Assembly: GCA_045106735.1 (NCBI GenBank)
Contig: JBGCEZ010000002.1
Coordinates: 1 to 41,188 of the forward strand
Origin: JBGCEZ01 sp045106735
GTDB taxonomy: Bacteria > Planctomycetota > Phycisphaerae > Phycisphaerales > SM1A02
Reading direction: 5' to 3'
Length of the DNA: 41,188 bases
The notes below the pieces were generated by a model, which saw nothing but the letters and a program-made list of their open reading frames with translations, searched no databases and was not told the DNA's origin. Positions 39,111 through 41,188 of the stretch are shown here, in pieces (position 1 is the stretch's first letter; each line of letters opens with the position of its first letter). The position numbers were made by a program, and so were the translations under genes.

Positions 39111-41188
39111 ATGACCACCCCCCACCGTTCACCGCGTTCCGCACATTCACTGAACGCACCGCGCCGCGCTGCTGCCGCGGCCATCATCGGCGCGGGCCTC
39201 GGCCTCGGCGTCCTGGTCGCCGCCGCCGCCCCGGCGCACGCGGACACCGCCGGCCTTGCCGCCGGACCGGCTGCTCCCGGCGACCGCATCGTCGTCGGCC
39301 AAGCCGGCTTCCTGCCCGACGCGGTCAAGACGATCTACGTGCGGCGGCCGATCGTCGGCTGGGATGGTGGCGACACGAGCGTGCCCGGCCCGACCCTGGA
39401 GATCCGCCGCACCGATGACAACGCGCTCGTGATGTCCGCGCCGCTGACTGCGTGGAACGGCGGCGCCGTGCATCCGGCCAGCGGCGATCGCGTCTGGCTC
39501 GCCGACATCAGCGCGCTGGAAACGCCCGGCCGCTACCGGGCGGTCGATCCCACCACCGGCGACATCGGCCCGGCGTTCGTGATCGACGCCGACCCGTACC
39601 GGGAGCTCGCCCGCGCGGCGCAGCGCATGTACTACTACCAGCGCAGCGGCACGCCCAAGCTCGCCGAACACGCGGGCGCCGCCTGGGCCGACGGCCCGAG
39701 CTTTCCCGGCGACGTGGCCATGCACTGGGTCGTCCAGCCTGACACGTCGCCGCCACGCGATCTGTCCGGCGGCTGGTTCGATGCCGGCGACTACAACAAG
39801 TACGTCAACTTTGCCGACGACGTCGTCCACGAGTTGCTCGAGGCCTTCGTCATCGCCCCGGACCTGTGGACCGACGACACGAACATCCCCGAGTCGGGCA
39901 ACGGCCGCGCGGACCTGCTCGACGAAATCCAGTGGGAACTCGACTGGCTGCGGCGCATGCAACTCGCCGACGGATCCGTGCTGCACAAGGTGAGCGTGCT
40001 TGGATACACCGGCGAGAGTCCGCCGAGTGCGGACACGAACGTGCGCTACCACGCGCGGGCCACGGCCACCGCCACCATGAGCGTCGCGGGCGCCTTCGCC
40101 CACGCGGCGATCGTCTTTGGCGAGCAGCCCGATGCCGCGTCGCAGGCGCTGGCCGTCGACCTGACCGCCCGGGCGATCCAAGCCTGGGACTGGGTGGAAG
40201 CCAACCCCGCCGCCTGGGCCGAGATCTACGACAACGACGGCGGCCTGTTCAGCACCGTCGCGGCCGAGGATGACCTGTACAACCGCCAGGCGAACCGCGT
40301 CCGCGCCGCCGTCCACCTGTTCCGGCTCACCGGCGATCCCGCGTACCAGGCGGTGGTCGATGCGGAGTACGACGCGCTCAACGTGTTCAGTTGGTTCAGC
40401 ATGATTCCCTACGAGCAGGTGTGGCACTCGATGCTGCTGACGTACGCGGATCTGCCGAACGCCACGCCGTCGGTCGCGGCCGACATCCGCGATGTGCTCG
40501 GATTCGCGGTCAGCCGATCCGACGCGATCGGCCAGTGGACGGGCCGCAGTGATGCGTACGGGGCGTGGATTCCCGACGCCGACATCGGTTGGGGCAGCAA
40601 CCGCACGCGTTCGCACCAGGGGCTCACGTTCATGCTCGGCCACCGGCACGAACTCGGCGACACGCCGGCCATGCAGCGCGATTTCCGCGATGCGGCGGCC
40701 CAGTACCTGCACGCGTTGCACGGCGCGAACCCCCAGGGGGTCGCGTTCCTCACCAACCTCGCCAGCATCGGCATCGAGCGCAGCGTCAACGAGCTCTACC
40801 ACGGCTGGTTCGCCGACGGCACGGTGTGGGACAACGCCGAAACCAGCCTGTACGGCCCGCCGCCCGGCTACCTCACCGGTGGACCGAACCAGTACTTCAG
40901 CCCGTCGGACCCGAACCTGGTCCTCGAGCCGCCGATGAACCAACCGCCGCTCAAGAGCTACCTCGACTGGAACAGCGACTGGCCGGAGAACTCATGGGAG
41001 GTGACCGAGTGTCATATCCCGTACCAGTCGGCGTACCTCAACCTGCTCGCCCACGTGGCCGCCATCGGCCTGGACGCCGCCGGCTGCCCGGGCGGCGCCG
41101 GCCCGGCCGACGTGGACTGCAGCGGCAGCGTGGACTTCGGCGACATCGTGAGCGTGCTGTCGGCTTGGGGGCCGTGCCCGGACGGCGG
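39111..41188 (+). CDS. Secreted glycoside hydrolase family 9 enzyme with dockerin-like tail (3' end missing)
   Basis: 692 residues are visible before the window ends in frame, so the stop is missing. The ATG at 39111 has GAGGGATC upstream. A signal peptide (to about AHAD, residue 45) leads to an N-terminal Ig-like CelD_N domain (DRIVVGQAGFLPDAVKTIYV and following). The catalytic domain (about 155-655) has RMYYYQRSG, SGGWFDAGDYNKYVNF with the catalytic aspartates D224 and D227, ALHGANPQGVAFLTNLA, and a C-terminal WEVTECHIPYQSAYLNLLA with the probable acid E633. GH9 enzymes are mostly endo- or processive beta-1,4-glucanases. A dockerin-like EF hand begins at ADVDCSGSVDFGDIVSVLSA and ends GPCPDG at the window edge; a second repeat may follow outside. 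Substrate specificity is not readable from sequence. Confidence 0.9.
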   Translation, partial: MTTPHRSPRSAHSLNAPRRAAAAAIIGAGLGLGVLVAAAAPAHADTAGLAAGPAAPGDRIVVGQAGFLPDAVKTIYVRRPIVGWDGGDTSVPGPTLEIRRTDDNALVMSAPLTAWNGGAVHPASGDRVWLADISALETPGRYRAVDPTTGDIGPAFVIDADPYRELARAAQRMYYYQRSGTPKLAEHAGAAWADGPSFPGDVAMHWVVQPDTSPPRDLSGGWFDAGDYNKYVNFADDVVHELLEAFVIAPDLWTDDTNIPESGNGRADLLDEIQWELDWLRRMQLADGSVLHKVSVLGYTGESPPSADTNVRYHARATATATMSVAGAFAHAAIVFGEQPDAASQALAVDLTARAIQAWDWVEANPAAWAEIYDNDGGLFSTVAAEDDLYNRQANRVRAAVHLFRLTGDPAYQAVVDAEYDALNVFSWFSMIPYEQVWHSMLLTYADLPNATPSVAADIRDVLGFAVSRSDAIGQWTGRSDAYGAWIPDADIGWGSNRTRSHQGLTFMLGHRHELGDTPAMQRDFRDAAAQYLHALHGANPQGVAFLTNLASIGIERSVNELYHGWFADGTVWDNAETSLYGPPPGYLTGGPNQYFSPSDPNLVLEPPMNQPPLKSYLDWNSDWPENSWEVTECHIPYQSAYLNLLAHVAAIGLDAAGCPGGAGPADVDCSGSVDFGDIVSVLSAWGPCPDG

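Noticed and set aside
38487..39125. N-terminal extension of the dockerin-tailed gene at 37410
   Set aside because: The frame is open, but the extension contains the 11-base tandem repeat and low-complexity Arg/Pro/Gly sequence, and the signal peptide begins at 38486.
39147..40943. A 598-codon minus-strand frame opposite the GH9 gene
   Set aside because: The plus strand encodes a GH9 enzyme with its catalytic residues in an uninterrupted frame; the antisense translation shows no motif.

Overview
This is a 41-kb, very GC-rich chromosomal window from a planctomycete, most likely of the class Phycisphaerae. The main reasons are five secreted proteins ending in dockerin-like EF-hand repeats of the 'VLSAWGPCP' type, a PEP-CTERM-like C-terminus, a small membrane protein with the CPxCGYDL/CPECG zinc ribbon common in this phylum, and many single genes on alternating strands separated by GC-rich spacers. 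The lineage is inferred from protein style, not from a marker gene. No rRNA, tRNA, CRISPR array, insertion sequence or prophage is visible.

Layout. 1-2519: surface proteins (a truncated HAF-repeat protein, a PEP-CTERM-like protein and an FG-GAP repeat protein). 2800-8104: a tRNA-dihydrouridine synthase behind a soluble GAF/PAS hybrid histidine kinase, a small lipoprotein, and dihydrofolate reductase. 8557-19377: a metabolic block with an acyl-CoA dehydrogenase, a leucine-type dehydrogenase and the E1alpha, E1beta and E2 subunits of a 2-oxoacid dehydrogenase. It is interrupted by a secreted beta-propeller protein and a b562-like cytochrome. Together the enzymes suggest branched-chain amino acid catabolism, although a pyruvate dehydrogenase role for E1/E2 cannot be excluded.

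19803-23245: a substrate-binding-protein-like sensor translationally coupled to a membrane CHASE hybrid kinase. 23670-26011: a nucleotide-sugar dehydrogenase and a metallo-beta-lactamase-fold hydrolase. 26258-28436: two tandem paralogues of an unrecognised secreted family, each preceded by the same conserved upstream element. 28911-29776: an ABM-fold protein coupled to a zinc-ribbon membrane protein.

29800-33375: an OPT-family transporter of unusual architecture, with a YHS-like domain and a calcium-loop segment inserted in its loops. It has a downstream membrane protein and a leader that can fold into two mutually exclusive hairpins, one of which covers the ribosome binding site. 33613-36424: a stand-alone AMPK-type carbohydrate-binding module and a large unknown lipoprotein. 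36501-41188: two dockerin-tailed surface proteins and a secreted family 9 glycoside hydrolase that runs off the end.

The best candidates for something undescribed are the OPT/YHS transporter with its leader switch and partner gene, the tandem secreted paralogues with their duplicated upstream element, and the binding-protein/CHASE-kinase pair. Function assignments rest on motif reading only; no database search was possible.
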